Assembly (NCBI GenBank): GCA_900552915.1
Contig: USBS01000102.1
Span: 1-6,108 of the forward strand
DNA length: 6,108 nt
Direction: 5' to 3'
DNA from: an uncultured Sutterella sp.
GTDB lineage: Bacteria > Pseudomonadota > Gammaproteobacteria > Burkholderiales > Burkholderiaceae_F
The first letter of the stretch is position 1, and each line of letters opens with the position of its first letter. Positions 5,438 to 6,108 of this stretch are shown piece after piece. Both the position numbers and the translations under genes were made by a program. The notes beneath the pieces were generated by a model. It saw only the letters and a program-made list of their open reading frames with translations, ran no database searches and was not told the DNA's origin.

Positions 5438-6108
5438 ATGGTCGTTCACGACACTTCGATTCTGACGCACCCGTTTGCGCCGCTGGAGCTGCTTTCGCCC
5501 GCGCGTGACCTCGCGACCGCCCAAGCCGCGATATTGCACGGGGCCGACGCCGTCTACATCGGCGGCCCCGCGTTCGGCGCGCGCCGTGCGGCAGGCAATT
5601 CCTTCGAGGATCTTGCCCGCATCGCGGACTTTGCCCACCGATACCGCGCGCGCGTCTACATGACGCTCAACACAATCGTCTACGACGATGAAATCGAACG
5701 GGCGCTTGAGGCCGCTTTCAAAGCCAAGGATGCCGGCATTGACGCGCTCATCGTGCAGGACATGGGACTGCTGCAGGCAGGACTTCCCGACATCGAGATT
5801 CATGCTTCTACGCAGTGCGACATCCGTACCGCCGAAAAAGCGGCGCTGCTCGACAGCCTCGGATTTGCTCAAGTGGTGCCTGCGCGAGAGTTGACGCTTG
5901 CCGAAATCGCTGCGATCCGGCGGGCGATGCCACGCGCGCGAATCGAATTTTTCATTGCGGGCGCCTTGTGCGTGAGCTACTCGGGACAGTGCTATCTTTC
6001 GGCCGCGCTCACCGGTCGCTCGGCCAACCGCGGCGAGTGCTCGCAGCCCTGTCGCCTGCCCTACGACGTCAGCGATCTTGACGGCCGCAGCATTGTCAGC
6101 GCCAAGCA
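5438..6108 (+). CDS. rlhA: 23S rRNA C2501 hydroxylation enzyme RlhA (U32 peptidase family), N-terminal part, cut by the window edge
   Basis: The first 223 codons are visible. E. coli RlhA (YdcP) has about 650 residues, so this is the N-terminal third. RlhA makes 5-hydroxycytidine at position 2501 of 23S rRNA, in the peptidyl-transferase centre, depending on prephenate and iron. Features shared with YdcP are LELLSPARD (16-24), ILHGADAVYIGGPAFGAR (32-49), IVQDMG (105-110), HASTQCDIRT (122-131), and GRSANRGECSQPCRLPY (193-209). The full U32 signature ExFxxG[SA]LCx4GxCxLS occupies 170-188. Cys178, 185, 201 and 205 are candidates for the family's metal or Fe-S ligands. These motifs favour RlhA over the shorter relatives TrhP (YegQ) and UbiU/UbiV. 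ATG 5438 is the only possible start after the in-frame TAA of the preceding gene at 5414. No good Shine-Dalgarno is seen, so it may depend on readthrough from the ankyrin gene 21 bases upstream. Confidence 0.88.
   Translation, partial: MVVHDTSILTHPFAPLELLSPARDLATAQAAILHGADAVYIGGPAFGARRAAGNSFEDLARIADFAHRYRARVYMTLNTIVYDDEIERALEAAFKAKDAGIDALIVQDMGLLQAGLPDIEIHASTQCDIRTAEKAALLDSLGFAQVVPARELTLAEIAAIRRAMPRARIEFFIAGALCVSYSGQCYLSAALTGRSANRGECSQPCRLPYDVSDLDGRSIVSAK

Noticed and set aside
5363..5872. 169-codon minus-strand frame across the ankyrin-rlhA junction
   Set aside because: It overlaps two well-supported plus-strand genes; its length follows from the high GC content.

Overview
The window looks like a chromosomal segment of a Gram-negative proteobacterium, most likely a Burkholderiales/Sutterellaceae-type betaproteobacterium. 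The basis is the tatD gene followed directly by an ankyrin-repeat gene, an order I associate with Burkholderiales, together with a long-chain acyl-CoA ligase of the ~600-residue type and an rlhA whose visible third closely resembles E. coli YdcP. The genus is inference, not demonstrated.

There are two blocks. Left block (1-1783): about 340 bases of AT-rich DNA without a convincing intact gene on the plus strand, carrying an interrupted coding-like tract on the minus strand. It is followed by a lone gene for an archaeal-type AAA ATPase fused to a winged-helix segment and a C-terminal PD-(D/E)XK-like DUF234 domain. Just before its ATG lie three closely spaced copies of a self-palindromic 11-mer (TTTTASTAAAA); the first two also form a perfect 12-bp inverted repeat. 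This is the most unusual structure in the window and looks like a dedicated operator. The base composition and lone position suggest an acquired cassette.

A 209-base gap (1784-1992) follows, with no gene and a long-loop hairpin. Right block (1993-6108): a compact, more GC-rich, same-strand run of four housekeeping-type genes: long-chain fatty acid-CoA ligase (TTG start with a strong Shine-Dalgarno), TatD-family metal-dependent hydrolase (11-base gap), an ankyrin-repeat lipoprotein (4-base ATGA overlap with tatD), and the N-terminal third of rlhA, the 23S rRNA C2501 hydroxylation enzyme (21-base gap), cut by the right edge. The tight spacing suggests co-transcription, although the activities (lipid activation, nucleic-acid/DNA repair type hydrolase, envelope lipoprotein, rRNA modification) do not form one pathway. 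No tRNA, rRNA, CRISPR array or intact insertion sequence was seen.
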